A DNA stretch of 64,000 nt from Cotesia glomerata (lineage: Eukaryota; Arthropoda; Insecta; Hymenoptera; Braconidae), in the NCBI RefSeq assembly GCF_020080835.1, contig NC_058160.1:8931515-8995514 (forward strand), given 5' to 3'. The notes under the pieces were generated by a model, which was given only the letters and a program-made list of their open reading frames with translations, was not told the origin of the DNA and made no database searches. The position numbers were made by a program, and so were the translations under genes. Shown in pieces: positions 21,516-35,112 of the stretch (positions within the stretch are counted from its first letter, which is position 1; each line of letters begins with the position of its first letter).

Positions 21516-22771
21516 TTCTGAAAGTAACTAATTTATAATCTATATTACTAATAGATTTCCATGTTAATTTATTAATGATTAATAAATTGTTATATTAGTG
21601 TACTTAATAAAAAACACTGAAATTGATTTTTTTTATATAAAGTACTAGTACAACAAAATTCATTTCAAATTACCAAAAACTGAAAAAAAAAAAACATTAT
21701 TCTTCATATCTGAACTTTGAAATGATTTAAAACCCTAAATCGGCTTTAGAAAATAAAAAAAAAAATAGCCGATTTGAACAAGTCAAAAATAATAATTGAA
21801 TTTGAGTAAATAAACAAGAATTATAAAGTTTTCGATACCGTAAATTCAATAAAATAAACAGACACAAAGGGAATAGAATAAAATTTGAAACACGCGGGCG
21901 TACAAAAGTTCATTGAACAATGAGAAATTTTTTATCGACGACAAAAAGGTAAATGAATAGCAACACCTACACGCTTCATACTATATATGCACTATATATT
22001 CTTATCATTCATGGGGAGCTCGACAATCAGTACAGCGACGCCCTACATATACGATCCACAGTATAAAATCGCTTGCATTTATTTCGGTGGCGTCACTCCA
22101 TCCCCAAAGGCAAAAAAATGAGGCGTTGTTTTATAAATCACAATATTCAGTATTTTAAATATGAAAAACTGCACGAAGAAAAGTATTATTAAATGTTTGC
22201 GGGGCTGCCGAGAGAGTGATTTATTGTTGCAATACATACCGACTAGGATAATATTTATTTATCTCGATCTTGAGTTTACAGCTCTTGAGGCAGCTCTTAC
22301 GTATTTATATATCAGTGGAAGTTATGAGAAAAAATAAATCGCGGGCTTATATTCTACCTTTGAAGATTGAAGAGTGAAAGCTGTCAAAAGGTTCTATAAC
22401 CGTTAATCTGCAGACGGGCAACTCTTTCCCACCTCCGTGTTTACACATACAGTTCACACTCGAGTCTACGCATTTCCGATCGGATATTAATGTCTAGACG
22501 TCTGACCAAATACCCGCTGTCACTACTCTCAAACTTTAAATCATTCAGAAAACTTTTATTTACATTCGACGTTTCATCTGTGCACTATCGATCCTCAAAG
22601 TTTAATCCGCGGTTGGAAATTTTTGACTTTAGGTGTTTTCAATGAAAAAATAAATTTATGGTTTGATTTTTTATTTTAATTTAGGATAAAAAATGTTTAG
22701 TAATATATATTGATTTTTTTATGCTTTACTGAAAAAATTATAAAATTTGGACTTTAATTAATTGATTTTAA
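21516..22771. other. Intergenic, nothing recognised
   Basis: Unique-looking sequence, with a stretch of more balanced composition at 21890-22620. No conserved reading frame, tRNA or repeat family found. Confidence 0.5.
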
Positions 22772-23555
22772 CTAACAACCTTGCAGTCACTATGTGACTG
22801 CCGTGACTTGTGAACTATAAATGAATAAAATTTTGCTGTATTAAATAATGACTTTCGTTAAGTTGCACTGCACTTTTTTAACTATTGACGTTTTTAAAGA
22901 TATAAGCTCATCCTGATGTTACACTTATCAAGAGCTTTTATTTAAGTACCCACATGCATTTTGATATATTTTTCATATATACATATATATAAATATATGA
23001 AAAATTGATGTGAGTACTCAAATGAAAGGTCTTGATGAGTGTAACATCGGGATGAGCTTATATTTTTAAAAATATCAGTAGTTCACGAGATACATGAAGG
23101 TCATTTCTTAAATATTGACGTTTTTAAAGACATAAGCTCATCCCGATGTTACACTTATCAAGAGCTTTTATTTGAGTACCCTCATGCATTTTGATATATT
23201 TTTCATATATACATATATATAAAATATATAAATATATGAAAAATTGATGTGGGTACTTAAATGAAAGGTCTCGATGAGTGAAACATCGGGATGAGCTTAT
23301 ATCTTTAAAAATGTCAATAGTTCACAAGATACAAGGTCATTTCTTAATTATTTATCGAGAGATAGAGCATTTTCGAATGCAGCCTAAATACTTATTATCA
23401 TAAATTGACTATTGGTGAGAATAATATGAAACTATGAAAAAGGCTTAACTCCAAGTCAAGACTTTTCCAACGATACCAAATTTAACTATGAAAATTCATT
23501 TTATCATTTAAATAAACTGGCCACAAAATTTTGCTTATTCTCTTAATAATGTAGA
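22772..23555 (-). mobile_element. Helitron copy with duplicated central palindrome
   Basis: Reverse orientation: 3' end at 22772 (element reads ..ggttgttag|T, a CTAG variant), hairpin at 22783-22801, 5' TC at 23554-23555. The central inverted-repeat unit occurs twice in tandem (about 22880-23105 and 23106-23345). Confidence 0.85.
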
Positions 23556-26500
23556 TAATTTTAATTAAGATACAAACTATAATTTAGAATTTTAATATTA
23601 TATAATTTAAATTATATTTATAAATTACAAACTATGTTTATGTCCATTGAATGTGCAATTATATAATACACTTTTTTTTTTGAGATCCTGTTAATAGCTT
23701 GTTGGGTCGTAAATAAAAAAAAAAAACTAAAATAAAATAAATTAATACCTCCAAAACAAATAATTATTCACCGTAGTTATTATTAAATTGCAGTTCTAGT
23801 TCCATTTCCCGAAGCGCGAGTAGAAAACACAACCGCGCATTAATGAGGAGAAGATTAAGTCGAGGCCGGAGGCTGCCAGGATCGAATAGGTCATGAAACC
23901 GTTTCTACTTATTCATGCTCCATGTTTATGTATCCATCTACAGTAATAAGAACTCCTACTATAAAAGTATATATATATATCCATATAATTTTACACATAC
24001 ATAGTTGATATGTAGACCGCACAGACACACGATACCTCGAAAGAGAAAGGAAGTAAAAAGAGACAAGCTCTTTAGGACGAAGCCTTTCAGATTCTCAAGT
24101 AACCGAGTATCGATCAATATCGACAACTCGGGAACTGTGTCGCGAATCGATAGCAAACAGGCCCGGTCTAGACCGAGCAGTGCCCGTGCTTCACTTGTAC
24201 TCCGTACAATACCGAACTTGTGTATTGTATGTATCACCGAATCCACGATAAAAGAGGAATAAAACTGAAGGCAAGTAAAAAGGGACATTCGATATAATAC
24301 CAGCCAGCACAACCTTTCAGATATTTTTAAATTTCTATCTTCCGGTTTCGACGGAAAGTACTTACAGTCTTTCTATCACTCAGTGCCTAGATCTATAAGT
24401 ACGTAAATGTACGAGAGCTTTTGAGGACTTTCAATGAGCTACATTCACTAAAAATCTCGGTCACCTTCTTAGCTGAAATTTCTGCCATTAGTTAAAAGTA
24501 TTTCATTTATTTTCTTTCGTTTTCGACAAATCAAAACAAGGAGCCTTGGAGCTTGAGCTTTCTGGATATTAAAAATATTTTTATCACGGCGAGTACTTGG
24601 GATTACACATTAAGGGTATAATAGAAGGAAGAAAAACAAGGTGGCTAGTGTATAGAAAAACTTTAAATTTAAGGAATTATACGTGCTTAATATAAAGAAA
24701 TATTAAATTTTTGTAGTATTTTGTTTTTTTTTTTTTTTTGTTATAAATTAAACAGCTTAAAAAATTTTTATTTTCAATATTTTGACTTTATTTATAACCC
24801 ATCAAGAAACCTTTATTGACAAATTAAAATTTTTTTTTGATCCAACAAATAAAATAATAAATTGTAACAAAATAATTATTTGTTCAAAAGATATCAAATT
24901 TTCATAAAAATCGATATTTTTTGGGTTAGAATTTTTATTTTCTTATATAAATTTCAGAAAAAAATTATTCAAAGTGTTTAAATATGTGATTTTAAAATTT
25001 TAAATTGTAAATTTTTTTTTCAAAGTAAGGTAAAAGCCACAATAGATCATATACTGGTACGTCATCATCTATTGGGGCTTTTACCTTAAATACATGTTTT
25101 TATTTTATTTTAAAATTTTTCATCACAAATTACTATCTTTTCAATAACTTCAGAGCTTAATTCGATAATTTCATCAATTACTATTTTTTAAAAATTTTTT
25201 AAATGCTTTATTTTCTTTAAATGGTTAAAAATACTCTTTTTTTTACTATTTTTAAACTTTTCACTTTTAATAAGGGTTTTAAATCAAGAATTAATAAATA
25301 ATTCTGTAAAAATAAAATATTAACAACATATTTTATTTATTCAAGTGCTTAAAAAAAATTATTAATAAATTTTAAAATGACTACTATTTATATATTGTAT
25401 TTTTTATATATCAATTTTCGTATTAATTACCTCAAAAAAATTCTTCAGAAAAAATCAATAAAAATTTTTAGATTACTATAATCACAATTTTTTGTTTCTT
25501 TATGAATAAAAAATTTTTAATCGACATTTTATTATTTTAACTAAAATTACATTATTATTTACAGGTGATTAAAAAATAAAGAGCAAGCTTCTAACGCCTT
25601 GATGATAATATTTTTTTATCCAAAAATACAATAAATAATTAACAAGTACTTCCCATTAAGAAAAAAAAAATTTTTTTTTGTTCTATAAAATAGTGTGACA
25701 TTCTCGAGTGTGAGAATTGAGAAAGCACGATGACCTTTTCGCAAAACGGTTAAACTTTGCTTAGCGACGTCACCGGCGTTTGCCAAGCTAATATAATCCA
25801 CGCAGAGTGAGTCGCCCAAAGATTTGTCATGGAATGAGAGGGAGGATAGGTTACTAGTAATTTTAAAGCTAAAAGGTCACGTCCCTCTTGTACCTCGAAT
25901 ATTTAAAGCTTTCGAGTAGAGCAGAGCCACTCTAGTCAGAATGTTTGCGCGTCGCCGAGCCGACCCAATTAACTCATCGGCTTTATCTATGATTAATTTC
26001 ATGCGTTTCTGTCATCTCACTTAATTTCGGATTTAGTATTTTTATTTTTTATTTTTCATCCAAATGATTTTATTTATATGCATGTAATTTATAATTTTTA
26101 CCGACAAATTTAATGCACGTATAACCTTAATGTTAAAGTTAAATTTTCCCGAAAATTTATAGTTCAGGTTCAAGAGACATGGAACGGAATAAATGTCCCG
26201 GTCGATGGGTACTACTACTACCGATAAATTTTTAAATATTTTCCCGGTTTGTTTGCCAGATCAACTTGTTTGCGAAGTCAACTTCTTTGTACGCTGAATT
26301 TAGTATCAACATGACCTTTATCCTTGAGTTTATTTCTTCGGCCGGATGGTTATATTCGTTGAATTTCTTTTTTTTTCTTTTTCTTTTTTATATTCTAATT
26401 AGATCATCAATTTTTTTTTCTGACTAAAAATTAAAAAAATATTTTCTTTAATGAATTTTAAATTAATTATTTTATATCACAAAATTGAGTAGTTTTTTAA

Positions 26501-26761
26501 TCTATAAAAATTACATTTAGAATTTTGTTTTTTCAAGCTTATAAAAAATATAATAATTTAAAAAAATACATTTTTAAGAACTTCAAAAATAAATTTTTGT
26601 AAAAATGATTCAAAAAAGAATTAATATTTATAATAAAATTATATTTTTTTGTACATAAATACAGAAAAAAAATATTTTAAAATAGTAAGTATTTTATTTA
26701 AAATTTTTGGACGATAAAAAAATTTTTGGTAATATTAAAAGCTTTTAAATTAATAAAACAA
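23556..26761. other. Intergenic, nothing recognised beyond one hairpin MITE
   Basis: Contains more complex sequence at 23810-24560 and 25690-26340, but the longest frames there (117 codons minus and 85 codons plus at about 23960-24310) overlap each other and match nothing I recognise. Confidence 0.45.
25028..25086. mobile_element. 59-bp hairpin element with TA flanks
   Basis: Near-perfect inverted repeat: AGGTAAAAGCCACAATAGAT on the left and ATCTATTGGGGCTTTTACCT on the right, with a 19-base spacer and TA on both sides (25026-25027, 25087-25088). It could be a minimal MITE or an intact regulatory hairpin. Confidence 0.55.
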
Positions 26762-29700
26762 CTAGTAACCTTGCAGTCACTATGTGACTGCCGTGACTTG
26801 TGAACTATAAATGAATAAAATTTTGCTGTATTAAATAATGACTTTCGTTAAGTTGCACTGCACTTTTTTAACTATTGACGTTTTTAAAGATATAAGCTCA
26901 TCCCGATGTTATATTCATCAAGAGCTTTCATTTGAGTACCCACATGCATTTTGATATATTTTTCATACATACATATATATAATATATATAAATATATGAA
27001 AAAAATCGTGTGTGTCAGCTCCGACGCACGACTGGAGTTTACTCCTTACGAACGATTACATTAAATATATATAAATTAGTAAATGGTGGTAAATAGAATT
27101 AACTATTATACTACTTGAAGCATACATGATACATTTATTTTCATTAATTGTGCAATTAATTCGTCAAAATAGCTAACTCTATTAACTTGTTAATATTTTC
27201 AATTCGCAAATTAATATCGATAGATATAAATAACAAAATGATGTTCAAACTCCAATAAACTCCAAAAATTTGTTTAAAGAACAATTTTTCTTTTAAAAAT
27301 CATTATGTGTATCAAAGATTGAAATTTCATAAAATAATTTTCAATCATCTTATAAACAACGCATTTGTTTATAACAATTTTTTAAACAATAAAATATAAA
27401 AATTAAAAAAAATTATTTCCGTGCAGCTTCTGACAACATAAAAACGGATCATTAATAATACTTTGAAAAAATAAATTTTTTTGATGATTAATTTAAGTTT
27501 TTAATTTTGCAGCAATGAAAATTATTAATAAAAAATTGAAAAATTAAAATTTTTTAATTTTTCGAACGGGGATCTATTCTGAAGCCTTCCAAGAATTGCT
27601 CCAAGAGAGGAAAAAAATCTCAAATAGTTATAGTTTAACAATTATCACACTTGCAATGTACATGTTCAAGCCGAAAAAAAATTATTAATTAACAATTGCA
27701 TAACCAATTAAAAAATTGTGATAAAACTTTTTTCAGGCGGATTATTGTTCATTTATCTATCCAGTAAGCCCCTGATTTTTTTTAATTCTTAAATTTTATA
27801 TTTAATATGTTAAAATAATTTTTATTAATCAAGTGTTCAAAGTAGGCATGGCTTACGCAAGCCAAAGCACCCATTTTCGGCCGTATTTTCATCCCTCTGG
27901 GAAAATTATTAATATTGGTTCTACAGTTCCGGGAGTCCAGACTTTTTCTAGAAAATTTCCTCCTTTTTTTGAATTTTTTTACAAGTTTTAAAAATCTTTA
28001 TTAGTTGTTAAGATATTTGTAAAAAACTAAACCCCCTTTTTCAGTTAATTCTTAATAACCTTTGCAATTAATTGTTAATTAACAAATGCGTTTTTAAGCA
28101 GTAAAAAAATTTTTTTTAAAAACTGTTTTTTTTTTTTTAAGTCATAATTATCAACAAAGATTATATTATCAAAAAAAAATTTTGAATTATCTCATAAACA
28201 ACGCATTTATTTATAAAAGTTTTTTAAACAATAGGAGGTAAAAATTATTATTAATAATTTTTAAGTAGCTTCTGATCATAAGAAAATGGATCAATAATAA
28301 TATTATATAAAAAAAAATTTTTTTTCAATGTTTAATAAAGCTTTATAATTTTTCACCTTAGTAAATTGTTAATAAAAAAACGAAAATTAACAATTTTTTA
28401 ATTTTTCCAACGGGAATCTTTTCTAAGACCTTTGAAAAATAGCTCCACGAACGGAAAGAAATTCTCATATTAATAGTTTAACAATTATCGCACTTGCAAT
28501 GTTAATGTTCGTATTACAAAAAATAGTTAATTAATTAATGGATAACTTATTGAAAAATCACGATAAAAATTTTTTGACCACATATTATTATTCATTGATC
28601 TGTCCTGTAGGCACCTGAATTTTTTCAATTTTTAATTTTCATATTTAATAAGTTTAAATAATATTTATTTATTGAAGGTCCGAAGGTGGCGTGGCTTGCG
28701 CAAACCGGAGTATCCGTTTTCGGGCGTATTTTCAACCCTCTGGGAAAATTATAAATATTAGTCCTTCAATTTCGGGAGCCAAAATTTTTTTTAGGAAATT
28801 TCCTCTTCTTTTTTAATCTTTTTTTAAATTTGAAAAATCTTTATTAGTTTGTGAGATATTTGCAAAATCTAAACCCCATTTTTTTTTTTAGTTAATTGTT
28901 AATAACTTCTGCAATTTTCGCAAGCGGAACTTCACTTTTTTCGAAAATCATCTAGATGCCATTCTGAATCGAATGACAACTCAATCATAATTTTCGGAGA
29001 CTGCTGAAAAAAGTTGACCAAAAAGGCACTTGTTGACTAGACTATAAGCTATCACGCAGTATACTGTGTGTGTTGGCTACACACAAGTATATATACACAC
29101 ACACACACACAACTGAAAAGTGAAAGGTGCGCGAGAAATGATGCGCACCAAAAACGTTACTATCCCATTTAATGAGTAGGTTTTACTCTCCATATTTTTC
29201 TCATACCGAGGGCCTTATATGAAAATCAATTCTTAATTAAGGAGTAAACTCCAAAAATGATGTGGGTACTTCAGTAAATCAAAGGTCTCGATGAGTGTAA
29301 TGTCAGGATGAGCTTATATCTTTAAAAACTTCAATGCTTCACAAGATATTTGTCAAATTGCACTGTACTATCTTAACTATTGACGTTTTTAAAGATATAA
29401 GCTCATCCCGATGTTACACTCATCGAGAGCTTTCATTTGAATACCCACATGTATTTTGATATATTTTTCATATATAAATTTATATAATATATAAAAATAT
29501 ATATAAAAAAGGATGTGGGTACTTAAATGAAAGGTCTCGATGAGTGTAATGTCGAGATGAGCTTATCTTTAAAAATGTCAAAAGTTCACAAGATACAAGG
29601 TCATTTCTTAATTATGTATCTAGAGACAGAGTATTTTCAAATGCAGCCTAAATATTTATCATTAATCATCATAAATTTACTATTGGTGAGAATGATATGA

Positions 29701-29825
29701 AACCACGAAAAGGCACAACTCCAGGTCAAGACTTTTCCAACGATACCAAATTTAACCATAGAAACCCATTTTATCATACAAATACACTGGCCACAAAATT
29801 TCGCTTATCCTCTTAATAATATAGA
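26762..29825 (-). mobile_element. Helitron copy opened by a 2.2 kb insertion
   Basis: Reverse orientation: the 3' end reads CTAG|T at 26762-26765, hairpin at 26774-26792, 5' TC at 29824-29825. The copy is opened at the central AT loop between about 27005 and 29255. Its 5' part also carries a duplicated central unit (about 29257-29590). Confidence 0.8.
27006..29255. mobile_element. Unclassified insertion with a diverged ~840-bp direct repeat
   Basis: Inserted in the Helitron's central loop with a possible AAAAAT duplication. Two diverged direct repeats of about 840 bases (roughly 27270-28085 and 28085-28915) share blocks such as aaacaacgcattt, ttaacaattatc and cctctgggaaaatta. A palindromic ggagtttactcctta lies near the left end (27033-27047) with its inverted copy at the right end. 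No coding frame recognised. Confidence 0.55.
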
Positions 29826-31263
29826 TTAATTGTTATAAATATTTATGATTATTTTCTTAAATAAAATAGTTTGAGAATCTAAAATTCAATTAAAAGCAAT
29901 AACAAACAATATTATAATGAACTTCAATGTGACAATCAAAGATGTATGTTATCTGAATTAATTATAAGTAACCTGATCTCCCGTAAATAATAAATATACC
30001 TTATTTTCTATTTATTGACCCAAGAAGACAGTGAGTATTTACACCCGAGTGGATATTAATGCAAATGGGTTGTTTGGTGCTAACTTTAGTGTGTCCTAAA
30101 TAGTGAATTTAGATAGATATTTATACGTCTGAGATGACACCTGGCCATTTGTTCAACGACCACCAGAAACTGGCAATGAATTTTCAAAAATTCAAGTATT
30201 TCATGTCTAAGTTTTTAGTGGCAATTCGCCAGTTTTTTTATTTCTTTTTTTTTACACATTAATTCTCGTCTCGAGTTCGATTTTAAATTGGCAATTGTTT
30301 CACAAATCCCCTAGAAAAATATTTATCCGATCCAGCGAGTTGAATTTTTCACAGTAAGAAGACAAAAAATTTTATTCACTCTCTGTAAGCGTTCATATGA
30401 TTGTTAAAATTTGTTTGGCTATTTTTATTCCGCTTTGCTGAAAAATGGCTCTGGCAGAAGCCCGAGGGAAGAGAAAAATTTATTTTATGAAATTGAATCA
30501 TTGATACGCTGAAAATTGTTATGGAAATGAAAAAACTTCAATTTTAACCTTTAAAACTCTACTCAATAATTATTATTATTTTTTCTTGACAAAATTAAAT
30601 ACAGTCCTATATTTTTTTAAACCCACGTATATTTTTAATTTATCTCCAACAATTTGTTGGGTTAATGGAGTGATAAAGCCAAAGGGCGGATAAAAATGAT
30701 GAAATAATTCACCAGGAAAAATTGCACAGTGACCAATCATTCTGCAGCTTAAGCAGGCTTTCAAATGCCTTTGATTAATTTCATCAGCAATTTTCCTTAC
30801 ATGGAAGAAAAAATGAAAAAAAAACTTTGAAAAATAGTCACTCGTCCATTTTTTATCTATATAAAAAAGAAATATTATCTTCACTGTGAAGAATATCTAA
30901 TCAAAAAAATTTTTATAAAATTAAAGTATCTTTTATCGTAAATTTATTTCTGTATAAAAAAAATTCCACATCAATTTTTATTACACCCATTTTATTTTTT
31001 ATAATCATAAATTTTATTTAAAATTCAAATTTTCTTGATTTTTAACGTAGCAGACATTGATTAGTTTTTAATAATTTAAAAAAATTATATTTAAAATATA
31101 AAAAGTTTGGAAAATCCAAAAGTGCACGCCTCATAATCCCATTTTTACAATAAAATTAATTATAATAAAATTATAAAAAGCAAAATAATAAAAAACAGAA
31201 AACTGCTATGGTTTAGTGGCGCCATAACTCTAAGGTGAGGAAAAAAAATACTATAATAAAATC
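29826..31263. other. Intergenic, nothing recognised
   Basis: No exon, RNA gene or known repeat seen. A 102-codon minus frame at 30576-30884 has no recognisable product. Confidence 0.5.
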
Positions 31264-31740
31264 TATAGATGGAAAGAGGCTGGTAATAGCCTGGTCGGTT
31301 CGGTGCCCGCTTTTCGAAAGAGTGGGACCCGGATTCGATCCCGACACGCACCAATATTTTTCAGTGATTATAACTAAAAATATGTGCGTTAATGTTGTCA
31401 GCCTCTGGATGTGGCAGAGATAGCCGGGCGGCACACGTCTGACTTGGGTGATCACCCATTTAAAGCAACAACTTGAATGAGTGATCACTCTAGTCAGCGT
31501 TGGCTAGCGCGAGGGATCTCTGCACACTAGGATAGGGGCCTAATGCTCCAGTGGTCAATAAAGAAGAATTTCTTATCAATCACTGTAGACAACCCAGCTC
31601 CGACTGTACTAACATGGGTTTTCTCTGTGGTTTCCCCATGTTTCTGTTCCAATACCCGAGTGGTAAGGACCAGGGTGAATGCGGTACAGAAGGCACAAGT
31701 CGGTCCACAGCCGCATTAAGAAGGGTGTGTTGGGAATGAA
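31264..31740 (+). mobile_element. tRNA-headed SINE with shared 3' core
   Basis: The tRNA-like head has an A-box-like tagcctggtcggttcgg and B-box ggattcgatccc (31331-31342). A long body follows, and the 3' part (about 31590-31725) carries blocks such as ccgactgtac, tctgtggtttcc, gaatgcggtacaga and ccacagccgc before an A run at 31739. The same 3' blocks occur in the minus-strand SINE at 33440-33768. No clear target duplication. Confidence 0.65.
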
Positions 31741-32442
31741 AAAAAAAAATTCCGACACGCAGGGGGTGGGGTCAAAAGAAGTAGTGAGTATAATGAAGTG
31801 ATAATAATGATGGAAGTAAATACAAAGTAGAGCTGGGAAAAAAAGTGTGTTGTGTAACAAAGGGAAGTGAGAAATAATACCCATCCCTCCCTTGTAAAAC
31901 ACTGCCCAGGTGATACAAGTAAAACCTCCATTATTATTATTATGTATAGATAGATACACAAAAAAATCCACAGTTATATATTAGTTTTTTATAAATAATA
32001 ATTTAACGGCAGTGAATTGAACGCTCATATTAATTAAGAAAATCCGTCGTGTGTTACTTTAGATAATAAAAAAAAAATTATTCCGGTACGATCATTTTTT
32101 CGACCAATTTCCCTGCCACATACATCCATTCATACACGGACGTCCAGAAAAGATTATGTTTAATGTTATTATTTACTATGTTAAACAAAAAAATTGTTAT
32201 TGAAATATATTTTATGTGCCTGACAAATTATTTGACTTGATATAAGTGTACTCATATTAACCTGTAAGTGCGATATAAATGACAAAAAATCAATTTCAGT
32301 TTCAAGAAAACTGCTTTTTTCGAAATGTCGAGAGTAGAGTACAACCTCAACGCTTCGCTTATGAGGCGTGCAAAAGAACATCATAAAATTACTGTCATTT
32401 TAAATTTCAGTTCTTAAATTATTTATTCATTAAAAAAATTAA
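31741..32442. other. Intergenic, nothing recognised
   Basis: No gene seen; reading frames of about 80-120 codons on the minus strand overlap each other and the SINE tail and have no recognisable product. Confidence 0.45.
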
Positions 32443-33439
32443 TCTTTATTATTAAGAACATAAGAAAAATTTTGTGTCCAGGATAGTCATATGATAAAAT
32501 CGGTTTTTTTTAGTGAAATTTAGTGTCATTGCAAAGGTCTTGATTTGAATTTGTGCCTTTTCAAGGTTTCATATCATTTTCACCGATAGTCAATTTATGA
32601 TGATAAGTATTTAGGCTGCATTCGAAAATGCTCTATCTCTAGATACATAATTAACAAATTACCTTATATCTTGTGAACTATTGACATTTTTAAAGATATA
32701 AGCTCACCTCGACATTACACTCATCGAGACCTTTCATTTGAGTATCCACATCAATTTTTCATACATTTACATATATTATATATATTAGACTGTTTCAAAA
32801 AAATCGACAATTTTTTTTTTTCTTATTAATATTGAAAATATTATTTGAAATGACGAAAAAAAAATCCTGTAAAAATTAGAGCTCTTAATATTAATATTAA
32901 GAGGTGCCGAGTCGAAAATTTCAATTTCCCATTTGATTACCGTGGGAAAATTTTTTTTTTTTACTTTGGAATTTTGTAACTCTTTAACTAATCATCGGAC
33001 AAGTTGAGTCAGAACATATTTTTGTAGAGAATTGAACGCTCTACAAAAAAGCTCTCTTATAATTTTTCGATAAACCGATGCGTTTCAAAGATATTCAATT
33101 TTATAATATAATTTATAATATTTTCTCATTTTTTTCCTATTTTTTGACGAAACTATCAAGTTTATCAAAAAATTTTGTCAGATTTTTCAGACTTTTTGTA
33201 TTCTAAATTTTATTTGGTTTCACAGATCCTTTTATTCAACTGTCAAATTTCTAATACTATCGTACCTTGATTTGCCAATAAATTCAAATTTTTTTTTTTC
33301 AACTAAAATTATTATTATCCATTATTTATTGGATTCTATAAGTTTATAATATTATATATTTCAAATTTATGCAATTAATTTTATTATTTTAAGAAAAATG
33401 TGCTAATATAATTTTATTATTATTATTTTTTTTTGTTTT

Positions 33440-33768
33440 TTGGAATCTTACGCGTCAGCCTTCAGGCCTAGACACGTGGAATTTTTACGTCCTTTCCTAC
33501 TATTTATTGTGCTTGATGTGTACTAAATACCATCTTTACCTCATTTCCGCGGCTGTGGTCGACTTACAGTCTGTACCCGCATTTGCCTGTGCCCCGCCCC
33601 TTAGCACAGTGACCAAGGAAACCACAGAAACCTGGCCAGGGTACAGTCGGCAAGGGAGCAAGCCTTGGAAATCGCAGAAAAATTACGACTGCCAGGGCTC
33701 GAACCTACGCCTGAGCGACTGTTGTACGGGCAGTTTAAGACTTAAACCGCTCGGCCACGCAATCGCCG
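33440..33768 (-). mobile_element. tRNA-headed SINE (minus strand)
   Basis: On the minus strand the head reads ggcgattgcgtggccgagcg, a class II tRNA-like start with an A-box, followed by B-box ggttcgagccc (about 33699-33709). The 3' core shares ccgactgtac, tctgtggtttcc, aatgcgggtacaga and aagtcgaccacagccgc with the SINE at 31264-31740, whose head is different. It lies inside M5. Confidence 0.7.
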
Positions 33769-34214
33769 TTTATAATTTTATTATTTATCGAAGCTAGTTT
33801 CACAGTCAAAATGATCGAAGCGCGAAACAAAGAAGACATCGGTTGTACTATTTGTTCTTAATTAACTTCACTACTACCATACCATCAAAAATGCTTCGAG
33901 GACGCCCCCTCCCTTAGTATCTAACCACCTTGCACTGCAACGCTCATTGTTTCGCGACTCGACGTTCTAACCGAGCTTTTTTGATTTGGGTAATAATTAC
34001 CCATTGTTCTTACCTCCAAATTCGGACTTTTATTGTTGCTATAGTTTATCATTGTTTTTTGTGAATATTTTGGCTTGTATTTTAAATTCATTTTTTTGTA
34101 ATTAATTAATTCTTATCCTAGAATTCTTTTTCCATGTGTTATATGTCCAATTATTTGTTGACCGATATTTATTTTTCTCAAATTTATTTCGTAACTGAGT
34201 ACTTTTTTGAATGG

Positions 34215-34733
34215 ATGAAATCGATTATGAAAAATGGATAAAGAAGTTTATTTAAATGGTTTTCCAATAAGTGGTCTTGTTGGACGTAAACTTCCAACTT
34301 TTAGGGACGTTTTAGCTTTATTTTTCTATAATCATAAAGTACAAAAATGTAGTGTTGAAGAAAGTGCTTTATTTACCGTGCCTTAAGTGACCGAGGTTCA
34401 AGAACAATGAAAAAAGACCCAAATTCCTACTTCTTAAACTCTAAATGCCATCAATAAGTTATTAAGAATTTTCGAAAAGTGGAAAAGTTGCAGCGTAGTT
34501 GTAAACGAAAACAATCATCCACGCAAATAAAAAATGAAACTGTTTATAAGAATAAGTTGAAGGAGTTATTTCATATTGCTCACAAGATAGCAGCCAAAAC
34601 CTTAAGTGAAGAGGGAAATGAATTATTGTTAGCCCAGAAATCATCAGGTCGGCGTGGATTTATTGATGATTTTCCACAAAAACCTCTAACATATGAAGAA
34701 CTGATGGAGGTAGATGAAGAAAATATGTATTAA
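34215..34733 (+). pseudogene. Broken N-terminal remnant of a transposon-encoded protein
   Basis: An ATG at 34234 opens MDKEVYLNGFPISGLVGRKL and continues to a stop at about 34386; after a damaged stretch, 34479-34733 reads on with KLKELFHIAHKIAAKTL, NELLLAQKSSGRRGFIDDF and an acidic end. It resembles, from general familiarity, the N-terminal part of a multi-copy protein of arthropod genomes. Its place between the M5 arms suggests it is what is left of that element's gene. Not functional as read. Confidence 0.5.
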
Positions 34734-35112
34734 TTCAAGTTTTTCACAAATATTTTATGTTAGTTGCTGATTGAATAATTTATTGACTTTAAAATGATAG
34801 AAAAAGAATTATAAAATATGGAGATTTTTTACTTTTCTCTTTATCGGTTCAAAATTTATTTGTATTTTGGTTCAATTTCATTCATCATTTCTTTTCTTTT
34901 CGACGAGTTTAAAATAACAGTTTATTAATCAATATTTTGAATTTTAACTTCTTTGCAGAAGTATCATCCAAGGAGTGACTATAGAGAATTTTTGGAGCTG
35001 TCATCAGTTTTTTTAAGAGTTGTACCAAAAGAAAATTTTTCATTTAAAAGTCCAGGAAAATATTTCAGAATTGTATTAAAACTACTCTAATGTCACAAAG
35101 TTAAGAAAATAA

